Assembly (NCBI RefSeq): GCF_000224145.3
Contig: NC_020169.2
Span: 3,554,957 to 3,618,956, forward strand
DNA from: Ciona intestinalis
Taxonomy: Eukaryota; Chordata; Ascidiacea; Phlebobranchia; Cionidae
Direction: 5' to 3'
Length of the DNA stretch: 64,000 bases
The stretch's first letter is position 1; every line of letters starts with the position of its first letter. Below are positions 48,695 to 62,392 of the stretch, in pieces. The notes under the pieces are model-generated. The model worked only from the letters and a program-made list of their open reading frames with translations, was not told the origin of the DNA and made no database searches. A program made the position numbers and the translations under genes.

Positions 48695-51443
48695 ATGGAT
48701 TGCGATGCTGATAATGCAGTTGGTTCGAAAATGGAGACCAGCAGCAGATCAATGTCACGTTACCTGTACATGCTTGGGTTAACAGAGATGTTCATTTACG
48801 CTTCTTACAACGGTTAGTCACAGCAGCACGTTTATGCAACACAAATACAAATTTAGGTTGCGGCTTTATAATGCTTTAAACGTTCTTTGTTTACTACTAA
48901 ATAGGTCGGAAAATACTATAAAAAAGGTGTCCTATCTTCCTCACAGTACTACAAATAATTACTTTTAAAATAATACTAACCAACCACAACGTTTACGAAC
49001 AGGCGTGATTGGGTTAGAAAGCAGTATCAACATAGAAGGCGGCCTCGGCACCACCAGCGTTATGATCGTTTACATCGTATCTCCGTTTTCCTGCATTTTT
49101 CTGGTGCCTTTCATCATCAATTTCCTCGGACCAAAGTTCGCTATTATACTTGGTGAACTTGGATTTGTTGCTTACATTGCATCCAACTTTTACCCAAGTA
49201 CGAAAACTGTTCAGTTAATTTAAGAGAAAAAAATTTAAAATAACTTTAATAGATACATGTATGGTATTTTTTAAATCATCAGGTTGGTACACCCTCATTC
49301 CTGCGGCAGTGGTACACGGTATCACAGAGACTGGTGTGTGGGCCGGTGCGTCATGCTATGTTACTTACCTTGGAAAAAAGCAATGGAAAAAAGAAAGGCG
49401 CCGCAACGAAGGCAGTAGTCTATCACAAGAAGCATTGATTTATCAATACTTGGGAACTTATTACACCATGCTTTTTTGTGGGGTTGTAAGTTTTATTTTG
49501 CAGCATTTACATTACATACTTCATGCATACCAAGATTAAGAAAGTTGTTTTTGGAAAACAGAACCCCTAATACCGTTTGGTTTTACCCTACAGATAATTG
49601 GAAGTGGAATCACCGCCGCAGTTTTACTCGGATTGCAGGACCATGGTGTTCCTAGCAAACCAACAAATGGCAGTATCATTAATGCAAGTTTCGTTGTGTC
49701 ATCAACACTTCAATATTCTTCATCAGCAGCTACCATTAACGCTACTACGATACCATGGATTGTATCAAATGTAACTCCTGAAACTAAAAATCCGTTAGCG
49801 CTATGTGGTTCGCAAGATTGCCAGGTATATATAATACAAGAATGCGGCTTTTTTAGCATAAATGTTGTAAGAATAAAGGCAGCATCATAAAAAGTTTGCT
49901 TCGTGTTTCATTTTAGGCGGACTATATCTACGACTCAAGCGAGGACGACTTGGATAAATTCCATCCAAGTAAAACGAGCATTTACTTCCTGCTTTCCTTA
50001 TTCACAATCTGCCCCTTGATTTTTATTTGTTTACAAGCCATATTTCTCCCCAAAGCGTCAGTTAAAGATGACCAATCACCAGACGATTTACTTCTGTCGA
50101 CAAAAACGTCTTCGATAAAAGATGGTAAATTTATTTTAGTTTATTTTGCTCAGTGTATACAACTATCCTATTTATACTTAGAAGACAGCAAAACACAGCC
50201 ACCAACAAAGTCTAAACAGGTTTTAATAAAAATGAAATTGGAATTAAAGGACACTATTCGCCACCTAATTTCGCCACTGCATTTGTTTGTTGCACCTCTT
50301 ATCTTCTACAGTGGGATATATTACGCGTACGGTATAACTGAATATACAAGAGCATTTGTATCTTGTTCTATTGGAGTTGAAAAGGTGAGGACAAAGCACA
50401 ACAATGTATTTCTCCTATCTTTTTTTTACAAAGGAAATTTTAGCAACTTTGGAAGCAAGCGCAACAGTTGGTCAACAGATTATTATTTGTCATATTCTGA
50501 TGCATAGTAGGTTGGGGTATAACACATTTTTATTCTATTTTATTGTCCCATTTATTATAATGAGCAAAAGACATTCAAAGAATCATGAAACGGCATCCTT
50601 ACGATGCCATAAACGGTTGGTAGTTGCTTGGATATTTGAATATTATGTGAAGGTGTCCCGTCTCCCCCCTTTACTACATATTCATATAAATATATATAGT
50701 AGGGTTTGGTGGATAGAATACCTAACCACATCTGGCCGATACCAAGTACCCCAACGTGCCCCACCATACTATGCTATACGGTTTAATAGGCCACTTTTCC
50801 CCATATCATTACCATCACGCTGGATGATAACCTTTAAAATATGTGCATTTCAGTTGGGATTGGCAACTGGGGTTTATGGAGCTTTTTCCATTTTCGGAAC
50901 GTTTTTCGGGGGCCACGTTCTGTATCGAGTTGGAAGACTGAAATACGCAATAGCGGTTGCGTGTTGGCACTTGGGTACCTTCTTATGTAGTAACTTTTGG
51001 CAACCCCACCCCAACAATACATGGGTCGTATACTTGCTTGGTGCTTTCATTGGATTTGGATTTGGAATTAAAAGCAATATGCTTGAAGGTCAACATTTAT
51101 AAATACGTAAAATAAAAGCGATTTATAAATACCTATAATAAAAGTACAAATGTCAAACTTTCTAGTAGAAAAAAAAGACTATTGGATTTTGTATTATGCC
51201 TTATACCTTCGTGTCCTATTAGGTTTGACGGCACACTATTTCCGAGGCACTGAGGGTGTCGCTTTTACTCTTAAAAGTTGCATCATGAATCTAGGAATTG
51301 TAGCTGGCACAGCGTGGAGCACAAGTCTATGCGTGTATGTGAAGATTTATATTTTGATTGGTTTTCTTTTGTTTTCGTTAGTGTGCTTTTTCATAGCTGA
51401 AAAGTTGTTCTTAAAACAAAAGGAAAGGCTAACCTCTATTTAA
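48695..51443 (+). CDS. UNC93A-like multi-pass membrane protein, copy 2
   Basis: Same exon order as copy 1, and most exons are nearly identical in protein (GVIGLESSINIEGGLGTTSV, GWYTLIPAAVVHGITETGVW, ADYIYDSSEDDLDKFHPSKT, ISPLHLFVAPLIFYSGIYYA, TAHYFRGTEGVAFTLKSC). It starts MDCDADNAVGSKMETSS at 48695, 30 bases after an acceptor-like TTTTGGCAG, matching the arrangement of copy 1. The lumenal loop carries several N-glycosylation sequons (NGS, NAS, NAT, NVT). The last exon (51221-51443) ends KERLTSI. The intron before the GLATGV exon (50388-50852) is enlarged by one MITE and a second unrelated inverted repeat. A predicted twelve-span membrane protein; function unknown. Confidence 0.85.
48855..48955. 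mobile_element. MITE half-copy, GATGGGACACC family
   Basis: One end is preserved (AAAGGTGTCCTATCTTCC) together with the interior CTTTATAATGCTTTAAACGT. The other end is absent. It lies in the first intron of UNC93A-like copy 2. Confidence 0.5.
50508..50676. mobile_element. MITE, GATGGGACACC family, in UNC93A-like copy 2 intron
   Basis: The right end is GAAGGTGTCCCGTCTCCCCC then TTACTA. The left end is TAGGTTGGGG with the adjoining TIR part eroded. The interior matches other copies (ATTCAAAGAATCATGAAAC). Confidence 0.65.
50696..50780. mobile_element. Small second inverted-repeat element
   Basis: The left TATAGTAGGGTTTGGTGG pairs with the right CCCCACCATACTATGCTA across about 85 bases. It is next to, but different from, the GATGGGACACC MITE. 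Confidence 0.4.
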
Positions 51444-52178
51444 ACCAACAAATGTTGTTAAACAACTTGGTATACCAAAAGGGTGACACCAGAATAATTG
51501 TATAATTTATTGTCATATGTTTGTTGTTGTTTTGTATTTGCCTAATGTTTGTGCTACTCTGTATATAACAATGGTGTAACATTATTCTGGGATCACATTG
51601 TCATTCACCAAATAAACAGAGCTATTTACGATACAAATGTTTGTACCTCGGTTGTAAAAACAACAGACTTGATTCGCAGTGGGTGAGATCATAACGTTCA
51701 TTACAATACCCAACATTCGTCCCCTTTTCATACGTTTATATTATATTAGTAATACATGTTCGTGTTACTATACTATTTTGACTCCCATAGGTGTATAAGC
51801 ACATAGCTATATATATATATTTGATGTATTAATAGTGAATGTCATACAAATCACGTTGATAGGTATATAACATAATGCATTGCTGGTATGTTAGTTATCA
51901 ATGGGAGAAAAAGCTTTAAGAAAAAACTAAAACCTTTATATGCGAAATATCACTTCGTGTCCCCTATGAGTATACACGCAGAGGGGTATATTCAGGCCAA
52001 TGTACACCTTAAAGTTAAGCGATATAATCAAGTCTGGGGTATTAAGGCATGATGAACTACACATGTGCAAAAATAACAGCTAGCAACGACTGTTAAGCTG
52101 CTAACACCGTTTTAAAAATGCTGAAAAACATAACATAAAGAACGGCAGGAGTTTTTACAATCGAAAATGTAAAGCCAA
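51444..52178. other. Tail-to-tail spacer between UNC93A-like copies 2 and 3
   Basis: 3' UTRs of the two converging genes. A (TA)n run lies at about 51810-51822. ATTATTCTGGGATCAC (about 51583-51598) resembles the terminus of the foldback element at 13283, and GGTGACACCAGAATAAT (about 51482) is a partial complement, so this may be another, decayed member. Otherwise nothing is seen. Confidence 0.4.
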
Positions 52179-55100
52179 CTAAAATTGTGTTGAAGGTGCA
52201 GCTTTGGCAGTATCAGCACTTGATCTTTTGACTTTGTTTTGAAACCATATCTCGCCAAAAATGTAACAAATGAAGCTGAATGCAAGCAGTCCCATCAATA
52301 TATATAATTTCACATACACGCATAGAATCGTGCTCCAGCCTGTTCCAGCCACAACTCCTAAGTTTGTGCCGAAGTTTTTAACGCTAAAAGCAATGGCGAG
52401 TTGGTCTCCAAAATAACTGGCAATCATACCTATGGGAATAAGGAATAATATAATTAAATCAAACAAAGTTTTATTTTGGCATATGTGGGCTACTTATAAA
52501 TAAACGTGAGTCATAGCACGTAAAACATCAGAAAACGTAAGATTTTTCACGGAAGTTCAAAGTCAAAAGCCTCATATAGTACTGTATAGGGAAAGATGGG
52601 ACACCTTTAGCACATAATATTCAACTATCCTGATCAAGTTTTAAAGAATTAAGAACGGTCTATAAGGGCGTGAAGACACGATTTTAGAGTTCTTTAAATT
52701 TTCTTTGTTTAATGCTAAACGGAACAAGAACATAAAATGAAAAAGTGTCCTATATTTCCCCATCCTACTATATACAAAAATACAATGTTTGCCCGTATAA
52801 TAACAAATAATAGATAGTCAAAATTGCAATAGAAATTATACAAATACGTTTGTATACCTTGTATTACATTCACGATGGCTCCATCACATGCACCTAGGAG
52901 GACTGCGTTCAAATAAATCATCCATGGGGATTGCGAAGATGGGGAGTAAAATAAACAGAACAAAAACGTCCCAAGATGCAAGAAGGCTGAGACGAACACT
53001 AAACGGTTTCGACCGAAATGGGGAAGCAATTGTGTTGAGACACCCGATACCGCCATGCTCGTCAGACCATATGCAACCATAACAATTCCAATCTAAAGTA
53101 AAAAAAAACATAATGCGTAAAAATAAAGATAAGTTTTCCTGTTCTTTTCACGCGATTTGTCAGCAGACGAGAGAAGTTGCAAGAAAATAAACACGGAGAG
53201 TCTAGCGCGCTTATTTACTGTCTGTAAACTGAGAAGTGTATAAATTGTTAACAACCGCGATGTGGAGATGGATTGACAGCAGAGAAGAAATATATATCAT
53301 CGTTTACCTGTTCCACGCCAATGGTGCAGGAGACATACGCACGGGTGAATTCCGCAACACTGAACGCGGTAAATACACCACAGTAGAAAACCATTGGAAG
53401 GACGAGAAGGTGCAAAGGTGACACCATATGTCGAAATGTTTCTTTCAACTCCGAAACCATAGCATTCTTTAACGTAATCTTACGTTCGCTCGCTGAATCT
53501 GAAATTGAGCGTTTTGATTTGTGAAATTTACACTAAGTAAAATCTCATACCTTTCACTAACTGATCCTTCTCAAGTTCATTTTCCGATTGGCCAACAGAA
53601 CTATGGCGCCCATGTTCGTTTGAACCAAATTTGGCGGGAATTCGGGGCAGAAAGATTGCATGAACCATTGTGAATGTGATTTGCATTAGTAGGAATAATG
53701 CAAGTAGAAGATATATCGAAATTTTGCTTGGCTCGTACTTGCGCATACGCTCTGGGTCGGCATTATAAATAAAGTCGGCCTGAAAGCAAAAAAAACGTCC
53801 CAAATTAGTGTCATTACTGCAACCACTGAACCGAATATGACCACACACATAGCATAGCTAGTCCTGTATAGGGTGGCGCAAAGAAGTGGTTGGAACTGTG
53901 CAAAAACAGAAACTTAATAGCTTTTTCCAAAGATGGTATAGATATATCCATGGCTTATTGATACAAGCCGGGAAACTTGAAAGGGAACTCTGCCAGAACG
54001 TTTAGCCAAACATAACTAACTTGGCATTCCATTGAGCCACAAGCTTCCCATGTGTCATCGGATATGACCCCGACCGCTTCCCCTAGAGTCGTGTTCGAGG
54101 TCGTGTTCGTCAAATTCCCGAAGGATACAACCTTTTGAACCAAAATTTTACTAGGTGGCTCTGTAGCAGTGGTATCTGTAAAGTTCTCGTGCGAAGTTTG
54201 GAAGTCCTTTAAACTGGTTAACACGATGCTGACGACCGCATTACCCAGGACCTAAACATAGACATGTTTGCTTATATAATCAGTAATAACTGCAGCAAAA
54301 TATTGTTGAATAATTATATCAAACCTGCGAAAAGTAGACGACCGTATAGAACTGGCAGAAGAACTTGTATACGTATGATTCTTTAGACTTGTTTGATGTT
54401 GATGGAATTGGTTTATTGCTTTGACATCTTTCCCAATATTGTTCGCCGAGGTAAGTTACGTACACAGAAGATCCCGCCCATGACGCACTTTCCGTCAAAC
54501 CGTGAATTAATGCGGCGGGTATTATTGTGTACCAACCTACCGGAATGAAAACAACAATAAGAGAGTAAATATTTTGTCGGTAGTTAGACACCCAGCACAA
54601 ATGATCACGTGAATGCGTTTCGTAAACAGTAGTTTGTAACAACGATAAATTCAAGAAGTTATAAAAGTTAAAAAGATACCTTACAGGCAGTTATGCGCAT
54701 CAAACACGGCCAAGCGTATATATCCCACGCTATAAATATAAGCAAATGCGCATGTATGGTTGACACGGTAATACTTACTCGGATAAAAGTTGGACAAAGT
54801 GTAGCATAAAATTCCAATTTCACCGGCAACTATTGCAGCCTTGGCACCTTTGAAGTCAATAAAGATTGGTACGAAAAATATCGTCGAAAACGCGGACGTC
54901 GCGTATATGAGAAACAACCCGGTGGTTCCCAAACCGTTCTCTATATTAACACTACTTTGTAGGAAAATCAAACCTGTAAACAAACACATCATATTACAAG
55001 ATTTTGTAAACATGACCCACTTGTAATGTTAGCACAGCGACACAGTGTAACTGAAACCAAAAAACTTTCTCTACGCAATCAAAGCGCGTAACTAATCTTA

Positions 55101-55932
55101 AGATAGATTAAACCCCTGATAACAAATCCGATTAGTGACGATATTGCCACACCCGACAGGTGCACAGCCATACCACCCCAACTTACCGGCGTAGGCAGAG
55201 TAATTCATCATGAAAGCGAAGGAGCACAGGTAGAGGCATTTTCGCAAGTTTCGTTTGCTCAACTGCTTCTGGCATTCGGCGTCTTCGTCTTCGGACATTA
55301 GATCTTTTTCCGCTGTAAGAAAAACGAGATGCAATCACCCGATAACGTCTTTATTTGCAGCTATTACCACAAACGTCGCGGATCAAAACGACGCCATTTT
55401 AGCGGCCACGAAAGCAAAAAGGTAGGTGACGATGGACGAATAAGTCAACTAATGTGAAACTAAATCCGAATCTGTCCGAGTGCTATATAAAAGTTAATAA
55501 GTCATGACACGCTGACAAATAACAACGTCGAAAGAGGTAAGAGTGGCACAAACACATTCCGTGTGTATTTATTTAGCTACACAAAACGATTCCAAAACTA
55601 ACCAGGAATCAAAGGCCTCGCAACATACGGTATATATTGTGAAATCGTTCGGTCTTGCGACAATGAATAGTGTGGGGAAGCGTATACAAAACACGTAACC
55701 CGATACATCTCTTTGAGCCTGACTGAATCCGACAAAGCCAAGGAAAGACCCGATTCTCAAATTCTTAACCCCTTAATGACGTATTTATTTCCGCAATCCA
55801 GTTCCACTTCAAACTCCGTTCACAATAAACAAGCTTCCGTGCGAAAATTCCTCACAACAACTTTCAAACGACCCAGGCAAACTAGCGAAAATATTGCTTA
55901 CCTTTATTCACATCTTCGGTATGTTTCTTCAT
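52179..55932 (-). CDS. UNC93A-like multi-pass membrane protein, copy 3
   Basis: About nine exons on the opposite strand. Exon 1 (start 55932) is MKKHTEDVNK. Then follow LMSEDEDAECQKQLSKRNLR and the first span (about 55187-55314), LIFLQSSVNIENGLGTTGLF (about 54782-54973) and GWYTIIPAALIHGLTESASW (about 54321-54537). Next are a Thr/Asn-rich lumenal loop (about 54023-54252), ADFIYNADPERMRKYEPSKI (53551-53780), the SPLHLLVLPMVFYCGVF exon (about 53310-53500), a GIVMVAYGLTSMAVSGV exon (52859-53095), and a last exon (52179-52430) ending KAAPSTQF. It shares all exon boundaries with copies 1 and 2 but is far more diverged, so it is an older duplicate. One MITE lies in its last intron. Family roles elsewhere: K+ channel regulation or receptor trafficking. 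Confidence 0.85.
52587..52768. mobile_element. MITE, GATGGGACACC family, in UNC93A-like copy 3 intron
   Basis: It starts TAGGGAAAGATGGGACACCT and ends AAAGTGTCCTATATTTCCCC followed by ATCCTA. The interior matches the 29634 copy well (GGTCTATAAGGGCGTGAAG against GGTCTATAGGAGTCTTGGAG). Confidence 0.75.
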
Positions 55933-58900
55933 AGTATTTGACGTTACAAGGCAGTTTTAAAAATTACAAAACTCTCATTTCGACTAAGAAATATTTTTTA
56001 ACTTTGCGCAAGTTAGTAGATGAACACCTGGGATGAATGGGTAACCGAACTTAGCTTTATTCAAATAATAAAACATACTATGTGAGATAAAACATTACGA
56101 AAGCAGTGTTCGACATTGGAACTACAACATACACAGAATGTACAAAAGAGACATGTAGGTACATAACATAAACCTATAACGAAACGAGGTCGTTATTGGT
56201 TATCGACGTTGATTTCATATAAAAACATTTTAAAAGAAAACTAAGATTGACCATTGTTGAGGTTGTTGCTACGCTTTTACAATAGAAATATACGAATACA
56301 CATAACAACACCTGTATAATGCATAGACTACAACACTACATTGTCGTATAGGTAAATAACAACAAATTGAATAAACTTGCATTGCACGTATTTTTATACC
56401 AAACCAAATACAATGAGCAATTTCGCTGAGATTTCGAATAGCTGGGTGTATAACTAGCACACCCAAACGCCCAATTACGGAATTTTCTCTCATTCTCGCA
56501 CTTTCGCGCAATGGGTAAATAAATATCGATTGTTGGCCGCATATAGCAATCTTGAGGCGTAAAGATAACAGCTTTTGGTGTGCTCGTACGCCGGTAAGTA
56601 TTTTCGCACGCGTTCGTAATACCTACTAGCTATAGTCGACGAAAACTAACATCACTTTGAGCTCTCGTTACAGAAGAGCCAATTGACCCGCCGCGGCCGA
56701 TTGAACCTGTGCGAGCAAAGCTACAGGGAGAACGAATTATATAGAACTTGTTTGACCAATAATCCTAAACAAGACAATGTTGTCTCTTGCTGAAGTAGAT
56801 TTGGCTATGATGGCTGCTAATATTGCTGCTGCGGTCTAGACTAAAGAATTACTTCTTCCTAGTACGTCTCGGTTTTGGTATGGGAACTCATTTAGTGAAA
56901 GTTTTATCGATTTTCTATTTTATACACACAATAATCGATTCAATAACTCGCTGTCTATCCAACCTAATGAACGTTATAACCAATTCGACCCGGCAGCTCG
57001 TTAACTGACTGGCAAAAATACAAAGAAGATTGTTGGCGAATATGAATCCCTCCGCTGTTGAGAATGAATGTCATCGCCCAATCTGTCCTTGACTTGCGGT
57101 TACAAACATCGAAACTAAGATTGTGTTTCCAAATAACTGTCAAGTTGTTGATGTTGCTCCTTACATTTATATTTTCCCGGTTAAAACAGAAAGAAGCAGA
57201 CGACTGAACCTTTTTCACTGTAAATCACACATTCCGGTAAACAAGGGCAAGGCGGGCGGGCAGTTTAGCTTGTTATCTTAACTCGGTTAAATTAGGCTGA
57301 CTAATTGAGGTAACCCTTGGCAAAGGTCTCCGCTATTCCATAAATAAAACCGCTGTAAAGTCTTTATGACCTTTGCCGGTTTAGCGTCTTAACTAAAACA
57401 GCAGAATTATCTTTAACAACAGACTGCAATTATAACACGTAGATTACGGCGATCAACAAAAACAACAACAATAAAACTTTCATTCGTTAACTGCATTCCG
57501 CTGCCTCCGAAACGTATTAAATGACTAGACTAGACCATACAACAAGATAATCTATTTGTTTACCTTCGCTTAATATGTTATTGCTATTATATATCGGTAC
57601 AATAATGTAATTCCAGATTACTACGTACAACCTCTAATAGTGAGTGGTATTAGGATTTATTTCGGCGGTTTTAGCGAATTAGACCTCGTGCTTCATTCTG
57701 TAGACAGATAATGGGAGAACCTCCAGCAGCAGATTGCACTAATTACCGCGCTGGCAACAACACGACTTTATCTGCCTTCTTTTCATGTTTGTAAGCACAA
57801 CAGTTGTTTCGATGGCTGCCACGCAGTCTACATGACATGAACCTTTGTTCGAGCTTTTTCTTTGCTGTCGAAGGCGCGAGCTTTATTAAATCAATGATTA
57901 AACTAATCTTTAACACTGTGCTACGATGTCCTATGCGTTTTACTAAGTCGTGATGTTAACCAAAATCCGCTATGAGCCCCAGCGCAGACTTTATCGTAAA
58001 TTGCGGCTACGATTTAATTGGAGAAAGTAAACTGAGGCGCTAAAAGCTAACGCAACCCGACACGACCTTATGCACGCCCGGCCACTTTGCTTTCATAAAG
58101 CGTTAACTCGATATTATACTCCTGGGTATTAAGCGTATTATCATAAGATAACAGCCCATTGCGAAAAACTACGCGGCATCGTAAACTAATTGGAATCCAC
58201 AGACCGCAAACTGATTCGCTTTATATTAAGTTATCAATAAACTCGCCGAGGTCACTAACCATAACTTACCGGAAACTTTTTAATTTCCCAAGTGCGTCAA
58301 CAGTACAAAAGCGTGCCAAACGTGACGAAAACCTTTCCGCCGTAAGCCAGGCCAAGTTCACTGTTAATATAGTTCTGCATGCGTGGATGATATTGGTAAC
58401 CGCTTAAAGGCGATACGCTTATTGGCATGCCAGTTCGTTACTTTCCTACCTAAGCTGGGTAAACAAGTGAACTTGTACCAGGGCCCAACAGGTTATCGCT
58501 TACTAAACTTGATACACCACCGAACCGCAAGAGTCTAGCCAATCGTTCTCTTTCGAGATATCCGGTAAACTGGATACGTCGTACCAGCTGAACTACAATT
58601 GCTTACTAAATACCAGTCTTGTTCGTTCCGACACTATGTAAATTCTGAAACCACAGCAATGCTCTTCGTGCCTACCACGAGTCCGCTTTGCGCTTGTTAC
58701 GAATACGCTTTGAGATAAATAACATAAACGGAAACTGACTAACTGATTAGTATTGCTCGTACGACCACCACAAATTTAGAAATGCTGTATTTATAATCGT
58801 ACGCCGGCACTTAATATTTATTGCTACATAGACATCTGTTTACGACATTCCGATGGCGTTACCTTTATTTGCCGAGTTGGCTCATTTACACCAGTTGTAA

Positions 58901-59313
58901 ATTGCGTACTGATAAAAGAATGCCAAGCTTGCTCGTGTACGCCCACCAGCGTACAAAAAAATACATCACGCGCAACTGAGAACTAGAAGCTAAACTTCTT
59001 CCTATACCAACGAGCAATTAAGGTCATACATTTACACAGCACAGACACGATCCATCTTAATAACCACACAACTTTTCTGCGCTGTTACTGTATTAAAAAA
59101 GCAACTTGGCAGTGAAATAGCGATCTGATCACCACAGAATGTTACAAAGACAAAATTGTTACCAATAAATTTATGATCATACTGAAGGGCTCTGATTTAA
59201 AATTTCCAAAAAATTCCGGATCAATGATAAAAAGTTAATGATTTTACAGGGCGTATTATGTGATGGCCACATAAGTGGGACTTATAAAAACGTAAAAACA
59301 AGAAAAAATGTTA
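55933..59313. other. Gene-free tract between UNC93A-like copy 3 and fibrillarin
   Basis: About 3.4 kb of unique sequence with no coding exon, RNA gene or transposon that I recognise. It must hold the copy 3 promoter and the fibrillarin 3' UTR. The stretch 56.5-59 kb has more even base composition than most introns here, and includes blocks such as TTTATGACCTTTGCC (about 57363) that look like regulatory DNA. Short open frames (for example 58159-58407) lack codon or domain support. Confidence 0.45.
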
Positions 59314-61336
59314 TCATTTCTTGTTCTTTGGTGGCGGACGGTAAATTCCAACTACGACAGCGTGATCTCGCTCGTATGGCTCAAGGGTCATTTGCTCCTG
59401 TGGTTTCATCTTTTCTCCTTGCATTTTCTTAACCTCTGACGCAAAAACTGCCTCCGGTTTTGCCGTTGAATCAATGCAAGATGCCTAGTTACATATTAAG
59501 TTAGATTCGACACTAAAAATATTACAGTATTAAAAAAATACCTTGATGGAAATGACAAAGTGTCCTGTGTTTTTGAGGAAGTGATGAGCATTCAAAGCTA
59601 CAATACGAGTTTGATCGGGTTGAGCTACATCAGCAAATATGGTATCAACCATACCTGTATGGTAACAAAATAAGTTAGAGAATCTAGACATATGTCATAA
59701 TATAATGGCTTTCACCTCCATGCAAACCAAACAATTCATTGCTAACCCTATGCCTAACTATTTTTTGCTGACTAGAATTGCTGATACACATGCACTGCCA
59801 CTGGCTAATATATCATACCAACAAGCATCCTGTATTTGTGTGGATGTCTTGCATCTTCAATGATGGGAATAATGTTTGTTCGTTTCTTCGCAACATTGAT
59901 CAGATCACGACCGGATCTATGTGAGAATTCCACAGCATACACCAATCCTTCCTAAAACATAGAGTAACACATAACATAACAAATATAGTATTTCTAAATC
60001 GATTTAACAGTTCAGTCCAGACGGTACTGAAATTTCTTAATACTTTATTAACATACCGGGCCAACAATATCAGAAACATGTGAAACAGTGGTGCCAGATG
60101 CAGCTCCAAGGTAAAGAACTTTAGATCCTGGTTTGATATGAATCGCTTCAATGCCACCAAGCACAGCAGCAGCAAGTTTAGATCTGAATGGATTCCACGC
60201 TCTGTACTCAGTCTTGGCTCCTTCAAGCTGGAACAAAAAATTGTTTTAGTAAAGGATATTACAAAATGCAGAGCTTTTTATGCACAAGACAACCAAGTGG
60301 TAAGTTGGAGGATGGCTGTATAACTGCCCTCTGATACCTAAAATTGTGGCGGTGTTAAACTTGGGGCAAATGCATACTAGATGCCAAACACTAAAGCCAA
60401 CAAATTGGAAAGAATATTAGCAATTAAAGTGGTAAACGAAATCACGAAATATACATAATACTGCAGAGTGGTGCAAACAGTTTATAATCTCGTACTTCAA
60501 CTTCAATTTTCTTCTCTCCATACACAGTATCCCCAGGAACTAAGTTCTTTGTAACAAGTGCATCTTCCTTTCCTCGTGCAATGAAGATACCAGAATGTCT
60601 GTGAGGTTCAACCATTGTTGAATTTCCACCTCTGAAACCTCCACGGCCCCTCCCACCTCCACGACCTAAAAACAAAGTTTAGTTATCTTAACAACCTCAA
60701 TTGTTTTGTTTATTTTCCTGGTATACGCAGTACAATTTCATCTTGCATGCTGTTGCAACAGTAGCCTAGTATAATTAGGAACTGGCTAATACGAAAGTTA
60801 CAAATTACAAAAAAGGTAAAAACTATTAACAGGAGTGATTACCTCTTCCTCCACCTCTGCCTCTCCCTCCAAATCCTCCCCCTCCTCCTCTTCCACCTCC
60901 AAAACCACCACGACCGCCACCTCGTCCACCACCACGACCTCCTCTGCCAAATCCACCACCTGAACAAAGTAAGTGTTATAACAAGTTCATCATGATATTT
61001 TTGATATTTCAAAGTTTTTTACCAACCTCTTCCGCCTCCTCTACCGCCACCACGTGGAGAAAAACCTAAAAATGTGCAAGCTGTTAAATATCATAAAAAA
61101 ATTTTTTTAGTTAGACTGAAATAAATTGGATTAATAAAACAGATCTTATGCTGATTTCATTATACCAACAAACAAGCACAAAATTCCTAAAGTAAGCTTT
61201 CCTATAAGCAAATGTATTTTATGCAATATATCTGGCAAAATGGCCTATGTGAGAAAGAAATGTTAGTTTTAATATAAAGTTATTTTTGTGTGTTATTGCT
61301 CAATTATTTAAAGCTTTATTTACCTGGACGTCCCAT
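59314..61336 (-). CDS. FBL: Fibrillarin, rRNA 2'-O-methyltransferase of box C/D snoRNPs
   Basis: About eight exons. Exon 1 is just 13 coding bases (61324-61336, MGRP + G). Exons about 61024-61064 and 60843-60960 encode the Gly/Arg-rich domain ([24 protein letters not shown]). Exon 60490-60667 has [20 protein letters not shown] and ends KKIEVE before a GTACGAG donor. Next is [20 protein letters not shown] and the SAM-binding segment [20 protein letters not shown] (about 60057-60230). Then come [20 protein letters not shown] (about 59820-59950), [20 protein letters not shown] (about 59542-59652), and the last exon with [20 protein letters not shown] and stop at 59314. It methylates pre-rRNA 2'-hydroxyls (and histone H2A Gln in known orthologues) in the nucleolus. 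Full-length and highly conserved. Confidence 0.95.
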
Positions 61337-62392
61337 GATAACTTGAGTTTATATTCACGATCTTGATTCTTTCAAAACGTTTCGTGCAGACCAATATCCT
61401 TTATATTAACTTTGCTTTATCTGCTAGGCTACCTGATGACATATGTAATGAAGATAAATATGTTATAATTTACAAACAAGCAGTTAGTTAATTGCTCCAC
61501 AACGCAACAACGCAATAAATGCAAAACGCGCTTTTCCACTTTCCACACCAACGAACACACGTGTTTTGCTCGAGTCATAAAAATCTTATACATGTCAATT
61601 TCTTAACATAATTGGTAAAAAGGAAATTGAATAAAACAATTTCGAATATAAATAAGCAGACCAATTCTGTAACGAGAACTAAATTACACAGCTAATTAAC
61701 GAGACATAAATTCTGTAAGTAAACCACCTAAACCAGAGCTTAAACCATATGTATTTGGTCACACTATCGTTCTTTATCTTGCACTGCGTCACGAAATCGA
61801 AATTCGAAAAGCGCTGATTACCAATCAGTGCCCATCGCAATTTTACGCGTTTCTCCTTTTTTCTGATGGGTGAGGCCATACTTTACTGTTAATCCAAGTC
61901 ACAGAGAACAGTAAGACGAAAGCAGTACAGTGGATAAAGGCTGTTTGAAGATTTATAAAAAAGAATAGCATTTTTTGAAATATGTTGAGCCCTATAAAAG
62001 TTCATTAGAGAGGTTGTCCAGGGACCTATTTATACAAATACTAAAGCATGGTAAAGATGTTTAACAGCATAGTGAAAGAATATTTATTTTAATTTCTAAT
62101 AACTATCTTCGTTTGAAATTGGGTTATAAAACAATAATTTTGTAACATGTTGTAATATCGCAAGTATTCTTATTTTAGTTTAAAATATGTGTAAAATGTA
62201 CATGTATATATATTAAAAGTGGTTTAAGCAATTTCAAGTCTTATTTTTTTTACTATATAAAGAATTGAGCCGTATTTCCCTTTACAGTCCCCAGATACTT
62301 TTATTTCATGGTTGATTAGTTCTGAGTTTCACATAAAATCGATGATGAATTTAGTAACTCCACATGCGACGTTAAAAGGCAGACGTACGAAA
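61337..62392. promoter_or_regulatory. Divergent interval between fibrillarin and eIF3f
   Basis: About 1.05 kb between two divergent housekeeping starts, so both promoters lie here. A pyrimidine-rich acceptor-like TTTCCCTTTACAG (ends 62287) lies about 105 bases before the eIF3f start and could be a spliced-leader acceptor. Nothing else is recognised. Confidence 0.45.

Noticed and set aside
56269-57218. Short frames on both strands in the 55.9-59.3 kb tract
   Set aside because: None exceeds about 85 codons, none has a recognisable domain, and no set of splice sites joins them.
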